DNA of 12,234 bases from a bacterium (GTDB lineage Bacteria; Babelota; Babeliae; Babelales; GCA-2401785): positions 1 through 12,234 of the forward strand of contig DAOVOC010000016.1 in the NCBI GenBank assembly GCA_030629865.1. Direction: 5' to 3'. Shown here piece by piece: positions 6,008 to 12,234 of the stretch (position 1 is its first letter; each line of letters opens with the position of its first letter). The position numbers were made by a program, and so were the translations under genes. The notes under the pieces were generated by a model. The model saw only the letters and a list, made by a program, of their open reading frames with translations. It made no database searches and was not told the origin of the DNA.

Positions 6008-6574
6008 TTACTCTGCTGTTTCAAACAACTTACTTCCAAAGTTGGTTGCCTTTGCAGCGTAGCCAAGGCCTAATGCCGCTGCTATCGCAAGCGTTTCTAT
6101 TGCGGCACGCTTGTTGTGTGCAAGAAATGAGCCAGTTCCTGAAGCAGCGCTTCCAATTCCGCGAAGCGTGCTTGAAATTATTCCAAGTTGCATAAAGTCG
6201 ATCACGTTGTTGTGTTGTGCAAAATGTTTTTCGATGTTTGTACACCGGCCGGTTTCGAGCTTTTCGTTGCGCTTCGTGTCTTCGCACATCAGTTTTAGCG
6301 CTTTTGCTTGCGTTTTAACTTCTACAGACCGCTTTTTGTAGCCTTTTTTACCTTCCACGATAGAAAGCTTTTCGCATTCAAAGGTGGTTTTTTCGGCCTT
6401 TGCAATAAATTTTTCTGCAGTTTTTCGCCTTGTTACGCTGTTTGTGTTTGAAAGTGAGCATTGGCGATAAACTTGCGTGAGTTCTTTTTGCGTAAATTTG
6501 GCAACTTCATCAGCGAAAACACTGGTTGTAAGGACCAAGAGCGTTGAAAAGAGTGTTTTTATTGTCTTATTCAT
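6008..6574 (-). CDS. Exported hypothetical protein with four cysteines and a C-terminal hydrophobic segment
   Basis: 188 residues from ATG 6574, with a perfect GGAGG (6588-6584) 9 nt upstream; the TTG three codons earlier touches the RBS and is rejected. MNKTIKTLFSTLLVLTTSVFADE is a textbook Sec signal peptide with cleavage after VFA (about residue 20). The mature part is basic and helical, with four cysteines (in YRQC, FEC, LMC and GRC) that could form two disulfides after export. Near the C-terminus, AAIETLAIAAALGLGYAAKA (about residues 155-174) is a hydrophobic alanine-rich helix that could anchor the protein or insert into a membrane. A glycine/serine-rich linker (GIGSAASGTGS) precedes it. 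No family is recognised. It is transcribed alone, with its own terminator. Confidence 0.8.
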   Translation of the reverse strand: MNKTIKTLFSTLLVLTTSVFADEVAKFTQKELTQVYRQCSLSNTNSVTRRKTAEKFIAKAEKTTFECEKLSIVEGKKGYKKRSVEVKTQAKALKLMCEDTKRNEKLETGRCTNIEKHFAQHNNVIDFMQLGIISSTLRGIGSAASGTGSFLAHNKRAAIETLAIAAALGLGYAAKATNFGSKLFETAE

Positions 6575-6738
6575 ATTCCACAACCTCCAATTATGTGGTT
6601 TTCCTATTAAAATCGTGGCTTAAAACAATCGTTTAAAACGTTATTTTAGTCACAATCACAGTGTTATTTAACCATGAAGCAGGGGAGAGTACAAAAGCCC
6701 TAATTTGTAAGGTTGAAAACGTAGCAAAATACAATAAT

Positions 6739-7551
6739 TTAACGCTTTTTAAGATGTGTTGCGTATTGTTTAGCGGTTTTTTCTAATTCATCGAGTGATT
6801 GTTGGAACGATTGTTGTTGTTTTTTGTCTTTGTAGGTTATTGGCATGCCTTTTGGAATGGTTATTTTTTTGACTATGCATAGCTGACAAAGAAATGTGCA
6901 GGCTTGCAAAGTGCGGATTGATGCAGATTTTATTTTAATTGAATCAATAGTTGTTGTGCCGAATTTGCGTGCCAAAAGTGGTTTTAGCTCAAAACAGATC
7001 ATTTTTTCGGCTTGTGGATATTTGGAAAAAAAGAACGATTCATAAATTCGAATGCCATTTTGTGAAGGCTTTATTGTTAGGGTTCCTTTGTCTTTGTGGA
7101 CTCTAACAAGATCATCGCTTGCAATGTCTAATGTCCAGGCTGGGAAAAGGTAGATGGAAAATGTTGTCAAAAGTAGAAAAGTTGTTATTTGAACTTTTTT
7201 TTGTTTGAAAGCCAAAACTATAAATATGCCAATAATAACGGCAAGCAATCCTGCACTCCAGAGCGATACTGGCATGAGCCAGGTTTTTTGCCCCATAGAA
7301 AGAGTTTGGAGCCATAGGGTGCTTATTTTTTCCAGTGACCAGCAAAGTGCCTGATTGGGAATGGAAAGAAGTTGAGTGAAAAAAATAAGTGTTGAGTTGA
7401 TAAGAAAAAGGGTCAGAACAGGCGCGAAAATTATGTTTCCAATAATTGTCATGCGCGAGAGTGGAAGTCCCCAAATGACAAGGAATGGGAATGAGGTAAG
7501 TGTTGCGATGGCCTGAATTAATAAAAGCGGCCGCAGGTAGCGCCAAATCAT
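6739..7551 (-). CDS. Short ComEC/Rec2-like membrane protein
   Basis: 270 residues. The first half is very hydrophobic, with about four membrane segments (near 5-28, 34-62, 98-118 and 122-140). The stretch with SFPFLVIWGLPLSRMTIIGNIIFAPVLTLFL resembles the end of the ComEC competence domain, where a small residue-P-L-x(n)-N-x-x-x-x-P pattern is conserved in the DNA-uptake channel. The second half (about 145-235) runs like a ComEC metallo-beta-lactamase-type domain (a VRVHKDKGTLTIKPSQNGIRIYES start, then a FELKPLLARKFG block), but the S-H-x-D-x-D-H metal site is absent: IDSIKIKSASIRTLQ stands in its place. ComEC is normally about 700 residues, so the N-terminal OB-fold and several membrane helices are missing. 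Its ATG overlaps the holB stop as ATGA (7551-7548) and has no clear RBS, so it is translated by coupling. A role in DNA uptake is inference only. Confidence 0.6.
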   Translation of the reverse strand: MIWRYLRPLLLIQAIATLTSFPFLVIWGLPLSRMTIIGNIIFAPVLTLFLINSTLIFFTQLLSIPNQALCWSLEKISTLWLQTLSMGQKTWLMPVSLWSAGLLAVIIGIFIVLAFKQKKVQITTFLLLTTFSIYLFPAWTLDIASDDLVRVHKDKGTLTIKPSQNGIRIYESFFFSKYPQAEKMICFELKPLLARKFGTTTIDSIKIKSASIRTLQACTFLCQLCIVKKITIPKGMPITYKDKKQQQSFQQSLDELEKTAKQYATHLKKR

Positions 7552-8345
7552 AAGTTTTTATACTTTTTTCTGATGACAACAAAAGATAGATAAAGTGATT
7601 TCCAAAACAATTCGTGACTTCCTGGTAGAGGTGGCCGCTTTTGTGCATCTTTTATTAATGCTAGGGTTGCCTCATAAAAGTAGGCTTTCACAGATACTTC
7701 TTTTACAGCTTTTTTATATAACGACAAAAATATGCGCATGAGCTGGTCAAAAATGGTTCGGCTTTGGATATGGTCTATTTCAAGTGATCTGAGAAGTTGT
7801 GAAAAGTTATGAAGTGAGAGTGACTTGAGTTCTGTGGTAAACGCATCAATTATTTCTTTGCCGTTTATGCTATGAGCTTTGCCTTCGATTGTTTCGTGTA
7901 TGCATCGAGATCGGATTGTTGGCAAAACCTCGTTTGGATTTGTTGTTAAAAAAATAAAGTGGTAACGCTCTGGAGGTTCTTCTATTGTTTTTAAGAGTCG
8001 GTTGCCAGAAGCTGCGCTGAGCCGTTCTGCGTGCTGAAAAATAAAAAAGAAATGTTCGTTGTCAGGAAGTTTTAGAAAAGTAGTTTTTATAACAGGTTCT
8101 ATGTCGCTGATTAGATATTGATTTTCTGGTGAAAGCCATAATGTTGCATGATATTGTTGCATGCGAATTTTGTCGCATGTTGTGCATGAGCATGTTGAGC
8201 ATGAGCATGTTGAGCATGAATATGTTCTTTTTGTTGTGCGGCGCTCACAAAATTGTGATGCAACGAGGTTTTGTGCATGTTCAAGCAATTTATCTGAGCA
8301 TGAGGACGAGATTAGTAGTGCAGTCGGAAGTGAGTGTGTGTTCAT
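7548..8345 (-). CDS. holB: DNA polymerase III delta' subunit (clamp loader)
   Basis: 265 residues. Part of the clamp loader that places the beta clamp on primed DNA. The C-terminal part of the AAA+ domain is clear: AERLSAASGNRLLKTIEEPPERYHFIFLTTNPNEVLPTIRSRC (residues 106-148) contains sensor 1 and the S-R-C arginine-finger motif shared by delta' and gamma/tau. There is no Walker A (the site reads LISSSCSDKLL), as expected for delta'. The usual zinc module C-x(n)-C-x-x-C-x-x-C is distorted: after C33, cysteines sit at 44, 47, 49, 52, 54 and 57, coded by a 15-bp tandem repeat. The gene directly follows tmk, a common bacterial arrangement, and its ATG overlaps the tmk stop by one base (TAATG, 8347-8343). 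It has no strong RBS and is probably translationally coupled to tmk. Confidence 0.88.
   Translation of the reverse strand: MNTHSLPTALLISSSCSDKLLEHAQNLVASQFCERRTTKRTYSCSTCSCSTCSCTTCDKIRMQQYHATLWLSPENQYLISDIEPVIKTTFLKLPDNEHFFFIFQHAERLSAASGNRLLKTIEEPPERYHFIFLTTNPNEVLPTIRSRCIHETIEGKAHSINGKEIIDAFTTELKSLSLHNFSQLLRSLEIDHIQSRTIFDQLMRIFLSLYKKAVKEVSVKAYFYEATLALIKDAQKRPPLPGSHELFWKSLYLSFVVIRKKYKNL
8181..8225 (-). repeat. 15-bp tandem repeat, three units, inside holB
   Basis: Units at 8181-8195, 8196-8210 and 8211-8225 on the plus strand. The middle unit is TGAGCATGAGCATGT; the first differs at one base and the third at two. In holB each unit encodes a CSTCS-type pentapeptide, so the number of cysteines depends on the repeat number and the frame is kept. 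Confidence 0.9.
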
Positions 8346-9004
8346 TATTTATTGGTGCACTTTTCGAGTATTGCGTTAACGGCATCTTGGCAAACATGTT
8401 CAGGAAGCTTGAGCGCATCAATAATAACAGCTCTATCTTTTTTTTCTTCCAAAATGGTTTTAAATCCTTTGCGGACTTTTTTCCAAAACTGAACGTGTTC
8501 TAGTTCAAAGCTTGTTAGTGTGCGGCGCGTTCCTGTTATGCGTTTAAGGGCTGTATCTTCGTCTATATCAAGAAATATTACAAGGTCAGGTTCGATTCCT
8601 CTCATTGCCCAGGTGTTAATGCTTTTAAGCATGTTTAAATCAAGGCCGCGACCAAAGCCTTGGTAAGCGAGCGAAGAATCTGCAAGGCGGTCAGAGATAA
8701 CAATATTTCCTTTTTTAAGTTGAGGAATGACAACTTCGTGAAAATGTTCTGCACGGTCGGCTGCGAACATTAAAAATTCTGCGTGAGAGCACGGTTGCTT
8801 TTGGGTTTGATGCAAAACTGCCCTCAGCTTTTGTCCAAGAAATGTGTCGCCGGGTTCTCTTGTGAGATAGATTGGTAAACCTTGTGTTGTAAGATCGCGA
8901 TAGATTCGTGCAGAGAGCGTGCTTTTACCTGAACCATCAATGCCTTCAATTGCAACAAGAAAACCTTTGTGTCTCTTTTTTTTAATTGTTGTTTCAGAGC
9001 TCAT
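8345..9004 (-). CDS. tmk: Thymidylate (dTMP) kinase
   Basis: 219 residues from ATG 9004 (GGAAAAG at 9020-9014, 9 nt upstream); a TTG 15 codons upstream is less likely because it adds an unconserved lysine-rich leader. It phosphorylates dTMP to dTDP with ATP in the cytoplasm, for dTTP synthesis. Motifs: P-loop EGIDGSGKST (20-29), TREPGDT (48-54) in place of the usual TREPGGT, LMFAADRAEHF (78-88), ISDRLADSSLAYQGFGRGLD (from 103) where the family usually has DRY, and PDLVIFLDID then R-I-T-G-T-R-R for the LID region. The G-to-D change in REPGGT and the Y-to-L change in DRY are mild departures; the rest is standard and full length. It is the first gene of the tmk-holB-comEC-like operon; its promoter must lie in the divergent spacer 9005-9331. 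Confidence 0.94.
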   Translation of the reverse strand: MSSETTIKKKRHKGFLVAIEGIDGSGKSTLSARIYRDLTTQGLPIYLTREPGDTFLGQKLRAVLHQTQKQPCSHAEFLMFAADRAEHFHEVVIPQLKKGNIVISDRLADSSLAYQGFGRGLDLNMLKSINTWAMRGIEPDLVIFLDIDEDTALKRITGTRRTLTSFELEHVQFWKKVRKGFKTILEEKKDRAVIIDALKLPEHVCQDAVNAILEKCTNK

Positions 9005-9120
9005 AGTTATTTTCTTTTCCGATTTTGAAAGTTGGGGTTTTGGACACAACCGTACTTGATTATCGCATAAAGATTCAAATTGAGAATGGTTGAATTAAAA
9101 TCAGCGTCAATTCAGTATCA

Positions 9121-9150
9121 TTGCATCTTAAAAAGGCGCTGTGGTATAGA
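9121..9150 (+). promoter_or_regulatory. Candidate sigma-70-type promoter for the large surface protein gene
   Basis: TTGCAT (9121-9126) and TATAGA (9145-9150) with an 18-bp spacer, each matching four of six consensus bases. It would give a leader of about 160-180 nt containing the 9269-9281 palindrome. Confidence 0.35.
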
Positions 9151-9304
9151 GGTGGCGCATTACGTATGACTCGTTTTAGCCGACAGAATCGCGATAGCGG
9201 TGTGAACGTTTACTCTTCTTTCTTCAAAAAACATACAAGCCTGAAGCATGATAGAAGCCATGCCCAGTCAGGAAGTTCCTGTGTGTGGTTTGGGGGAAAA
9301 GGTT

Positions 9305-9311
9305 AAAGGAG
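9305..9311 (+). promoter_or_regulatory. Strong Shine-Dalgarno site with competing starts
   Basis: AAAGGAG lies 8 nt before an in-frame GTG at 9320 (5 nt before GTG 9317) but 20 nt before ATG 9332. A second run, GGGGGA (9322-9327), is placed 4 nt before ATG 9332. The protein differs by only four or five residues, and its signal peptide is present either way. Confidence 0.5.
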
Positions 9312-9331
9312 TCCAAGTGGTGGGGGAATCG

Positions 9332-12234
9332 ATGAAAAACATTATTAAAAAAATCGGTGTGGTCGCAGTTGTGTTTTCAATTATTTGTAGCATTAATAGC
9401 CTTCGGGCTGTGACATATGCTTTTGCTGACGAAACAATTGGGCGTGATGACAGCAGTCCACTGGTGGCCGGTGGTAAAATTTATTACGCCTCGAGTACTG
9501 ACGACACTGTTACGCTTGACGGAACAATTACCGTTTCAGGTGAAGTGTTCTTTAAAGCAGCGGATGGAAAAACTTTAACAGTTTCTATCGGTAGCGTTTC
9601 TGACACCACAGTCTTTATGCAATCAACTTCAACCTTCACAGTTCTTGCAGATGTTCCTGAATCGATAACAGGTCAATGTGGACATTTATGTTTCTGTCCA
9701 GACTCAGGCGGTCAAGTTATTGTCGATGTTACGCAAGACCTTTATTTAACTGGTAGCAACATTAATACGTCGCAATCGGTAAGCGAAGATCCTCTTTATA
9801 TCACTCGTGATGGCGGTAACGAACTTGTTATGACCTTTACTGGTGCTGGGCAAACCGTATTCAAAATTGCTGACAACTACAGTGTTATTTGTACCAGCCT
9901 TCATTTAGAAGATGAAGAAGTTGTTGGTGGTACTTCGGTGTTTGTAGAAAATACTAGTACGGGTTCAGGTGTTAGCATTTATGTTGGTATGGATGACACG
10001 CTTTCTAATGTTGTAACGCACGGAATTAACAAAGTTGCTTTTCAAAGGCGTGCAGGCTATGGAACGGGTGGAACTAATGACAGTACGTTTGAGCTTGCTC
10101 TTAATTCATACATGACGGGTGTTTCAACAAATATTAATGGTGAGGATGCAACGGCAGAGCAATATGCTGGTGTTGCTTTTGATGTTTCTAACGACCAAAA
10201 AGGTAGACTCAAAATTAAACTTTCAGGGCCAACTTCGACTTATTCAACATATACAGATGGTGCGCTTAATTTGTGTGGATATTTTCTTTCTGATGGTACC
10301 GGTGATTTAACTACGGCTGGTGCGTACACAACTCCGAGGCATTTCCGTGATTATGTAAACTTTAGCCAGCATGCCGGTTCTAAAATTTATATGCGTGTTA
10401 TTGATGAACTTGCGTATGCAAATAGTACTTATGAAACAGCTGTTGAAGGTGTTTCTCCATACAATGTTGGAGGTGCTCCTAGTCGCCGTGGCCTATTTAT
10501 TCAAAACACATGTAAAAGTATTCCGGTGTTTGCGTCTGATCCTTATGGTGATTCGGCGTGGTACTACCAAGATATTCCATTTACAGGAACAAACCATCTT
10601 GGAAACATAAGCATAAGGCCAGGATTTATTTTAGGTGTTAACGGCCATATCGAAGTTTTCCACAACACATTTATAGATTATGAAGCTGCTGTTCTTAACA
10701 AACCATTTGTTCCTGTAGATTTAAGTCTAAATACCCTGTCGGCAGCGATTACTGCTGCAAGCATTTCTGATGTTGGGCTTGTGTGTAAAAATCATAATGG
10801 ATCAGCATTCTTTGTTGATGGACTTGAAGATACTTATTCAGGTGTAACGCTTTTAACCGAATTTGGAGCACATGCTGATGCTGATATTTTGCGTCATGCA
10901 GAAATTACATTGCTTGGCGATTCGAGACTAAAAGTGCGTGCGCCATTGCTTGGAACTGCGGGAGCATATGACAAGTTGAGCATTTCTGCAACAGGTGAGA
11001 CGACTGGTGATGGGATTTATGTTATGGATGTTGAAGGATGGCTGACAATTAGAACAGAAGATGATGATGCTTCTGCTCCAACGTTAACATTTGGTAGGCA
11101 CGCAGGAACACTTGCCGATAAGGCCGGAATATTTAGGATGCCTACAATTTGGCGTAGCTATGATGATCGTGAAATTGTTAATGAGACAGAAGCTGCATCG
11201 TCATATGTTTCACGTCCACTGACTGCAGACTCCACATATTACCGGTATGATCGTCCGGCACTCTTTACAAACGCAAGTTTGGATTTTGTAGATCTTAATT
11301 ATCACCATGATGATATTACTCGTAACGTTACAACTGATCCTTCTACAACTTTACCTGCAATTGTTGGTGGTGAAAAAGCAACATTTAGAAGTGATGTCTT
11401 GGGCGTTTCCAATCCAGATATTACGTTTCTGCGGCCATATGATTCAACTTTCCATTTACACGAATCTTTATGTTTATCAGGTGTGCGGCTTGCAATACGT
11501 GAGAAAAAGGAAGCTGGAGCAAGTGAAGCAAAAAATGAAACAAAAATCATCTTTTACAACCATGGAGATATTCTTGATACGACCAACAAAGGATATGGTC
11601 GCGTTTTAATGTTGGGTACTAAGAAAAATGAAGTTACAGCCGGTGGTACCAGTATTTATACCGAGAATGCTTACATGAATCTATTTAAACACACAGGTGA
11701 AACCGATCTGCTTGTAACACTTTCTTTGCAGACAGCTAATGAGTTTCCAGAAGTTGCCAACACAAGTGAAAAAGCAATGCAGGTTCTTTATATGGGTAAT
11801 GATTCATACATTGATGTTGGTTGGACAACAACAAAAGGCATAATAGAAGATATCTCTGCAACTACTGTCTATCCATGGGACAGGATTGCACTGCCTGCTA
11901 CTAATGAGAATGATCAGTTTTCTATTGATAGTGACATTGTGCCTCCTGCGACTTTTGCTCTTGATGGTGACTTTATCTATCTGGGCGGTAAAAACATTGC
12001 TGGAACTGGTTCTCCTGAAGTTGTTACAGCGACTGATATGGGCCGCGTTATCTATATGAATCATGGATCAAAGATAACGATTGGAAGTGACACAACAGTT
12101 ACACCAAATAGGCCTTATGTTGGCTTTTCTGATGCAACGATTGCCATGCGAACTTGGAAGGCATCTACGGATGGTTTGAATACTCAAATTAATCTTCCTG
12201 GTGATCAAATGAAGCTGGCTAATGCTATTCATCC
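9332..12234 (+). CDS. Very large exported beta-rich surface protein, C-terminus beyond window
   Basis: Open from ATG 9332 to the right edge without a stop: 967 codons and continuing. The N-terminus (MKNIIKKIGVVAVVFSIICSINSLRA) is a Sec signal peptide with cleavage around residues 26-32. The rest is rich in Thr, Ser, Gly, Val, Asp and Asn, poor in Cys and Lys, and made of short predicted beta strands split by glycines (for example GTITVSGEVFFKAADGKTLTVSIG at about 64-87; HAEITLLGDSRLKVRAP at about 528-544; GSKITIGSDTTV near 912-923). This composition is typical of beta-helix or beta-solenoid adhesins and autotransporter-like passengers, but no named domain, RGD or cadherin motif is recognised. 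Any barrel, anchor or sorting domain would be outside the window. GTG 9317/9320 and ATG 9248/9260 are alternative starts. Its own long leader suggests separate regulation. Confidence 0.88.
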   Translation, partial: MKNIIKKIGVVAVVFSIICSINSLRAVTYAFADETIGRDDSSPLVAGGKIYYASSTDDTVTLDGTITVSGEVFFKAADGKTLTVSIGSVSDTTVFMQSTSTFTVLADVPESITGQCGHLCFCPDSGGQVIVDVTQDLYLTGSNINTSQSVSEDPLYITRDGGNELVMTFTGAGQTVFKIADNYSVICTSLHLEDEEVVGGTSVFVENTSTGSGVSIYVGMDDTLSNVVTHGINKVAFQRRAGYGTGGTNDSTFELALNSYMTGVSTNINGEDATAEQYAGVAFDVSNDQKGRLKIKLSGPTSTYSTYTDGALNLCGYFLSDGTGDLTTAGAYTTPRHFRDYVNFSQHAGSKIYMRVIDELAYANSTYETAVEGVSPYNVGGAPSRRGLFIQNTCKSIPVFASDPYGDSAWYYQDIPFTGTNHLGNISIRPGFILGVNGHIEVFHNTFIDYEAAVLNKPFVPVDLSLNTLSAAITAASISDVGLVCKNHNGSAFFVDGLEDTYSGVTLLTEFGAHADADILRHAEITLLGDSRLKVRAPLLGTAGAYDKLSISATGETTGDGIYVMDVEGWLTIRTEDDDASAPTLTFGRHAGTLADKAGIFRMPTIWRSYDDREIVNETEAASSYVSRPLTADSTYYRYDRPALFTNASLDFVDLNYHHDDITRNVTTDPSTTLPAIVGGEKATFRSDVLGVSNPDITFLRPYDSTFHLHESLCLSGVRLAIREKKEAGASEAKNETKIIFYNHGDILDTTNKGYGRVLMLGTKKNEVTAGGTSIYTENAYMNLFKHTGETDLLVTLSLQTANEFPEVANTSEKAMQVLYMGNDSYIDVGWTTTKGIIEDISATTVYPWDRIALPATNENDQFSIDSDIVPPATFALDGDFIYLGGKNIAGTGSPEVVTATDMGRVIYMNHGSKITIGSDTTVTPNRPYVGFSDATIAMRTWKASTDGLNTQINLPGDQMKLANAIH

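Larger units (their letters stand above)
9005..9331. other. Divergent regulatory spacer between tmk and the large surface protein gene
   Basis: About 320 bp. It holds a candidate plus-strand promoter (9121-9150), an 11-13 bp perfect palindrome CAGGAA-G-TTCCTG (9269-9281) that could be a regulator site or an mRNA hairpin, and two Shine-Dalgarno-like runs just before the large gene. In-frame ATGs at 9248 and 9260 could extend that gene upstream. No convincing minus-strand promoter for tmk was found. A 61-codon frame at 9121-9306 starts with TTG and has no coding character. Confidence 0.5.

Noticed and set aside
5929..6195. 88-codon plus-strand frame with GAAAGG before its ATG
   Set aside because: It runs through the terminator and antisense to the exported-protein gene at 6008-6574, whose start, RBS and signal peptide are convincing.
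7112..7648. 178-codon minus-strand frame across the holB/comEC-like junction
   Set aside because: A shadow of two coupled genes with better family evidence; the peptide has no domain character.
8129..8503. 124-codon plus-strand frame opposite holB and tmk
   Set aside because: Its Met/Ser-rich start comes from the 15-bp repeat read antisense; both real genes lie on the other strand.
9121..9306. 61-codon frame upstream of the giant protein gene
   Set aside because: TTG start, no RBS, basic peptide of no coding character, and it covers the probable promoter and leader.
10119..10610. Two plus-strand frames (10119-10310 and 10371-10610) inside the giant gene
   Set aside because: They are in another frame of the continuous 9332 coding sequence and have Leu/Val-rich shadow composition.

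Overview
The window looks like the AT-rich chromosome of a small, probably host-associated Gram-negative-type bacterium. My best guess is Candidatus Dependentiae (TM6) or a similar intracellular lineage. The hints are sparse conserved housekeeping genes set among several unrecognised signal-peptide proteins, a very large beta-rich secreted protein, and a family of short palindromic repeats, one of which lies inside a protein gene. This placement is inference; there is no rRNA or marker phylogeny in the window.

Layout. 1-398 (+) is the 3' part of a ComF-type phosphoribosyltransferase gene, cut by the left edge. It converges, with a 5-nt gap, on a minus-strand gene (404-1357) for a secreted protein with weak TraB/Tiki-like features. 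1358-1739 is a non-coding spacer with a terminator-like hairpin and two opposed palindromic repeats. 1740-2417 (-) is a HAD phosphatase/phosphomutase. A divergent spacer, possibly holding a 29-codon leader ORF, leads to a plus-strand lipid-precursor pair: uppS (2711-3565), with an unusual N-terminal membrane segment, and gpsA (3757-4809), with a repeat-derived in-frame insertion. Four more repeat copies lie in and around this pair. A bidirectional terminator (4906-4938) separates it from two minus-strand genes for unrecognised exported proteins (4963-5850 and 6008-6574), the latter with its own terminator.

6739-9004 (-) is a tightly coupled operon tmk-holB-comEC-like, with stop/start overlaps TAATG and ATGA. 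It encodes dTMP kinase, the clamp-loader delta' subunit with an expanded Cys-rich zinc segment, and a short ComEC/Rec2-like membrane protein whose C-terminal half looks like a beta-lactamase-fold domain without metal ligands. A divergent spacer of about 320 bp separates it from a plus-strand gene that stays open to the right edge (9332 onward, at least 967 codons). That gene encodes a signal-peptide-bearing, beta-strand-rich surface or secreted protein.

Themes: membrane and envelope precursor supply (UppS for undecaprenyl phosphate, GpsA for phospholipid backbones), DNA replication precursors and clamp loading (Tmk, HolB), remnants or variants of DNA uptake (ComF, ComEC-like), and a large exported set of unknown function. 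No mobile element with a transposase, no CRISPR array and no tRNA or rRNA was seen.
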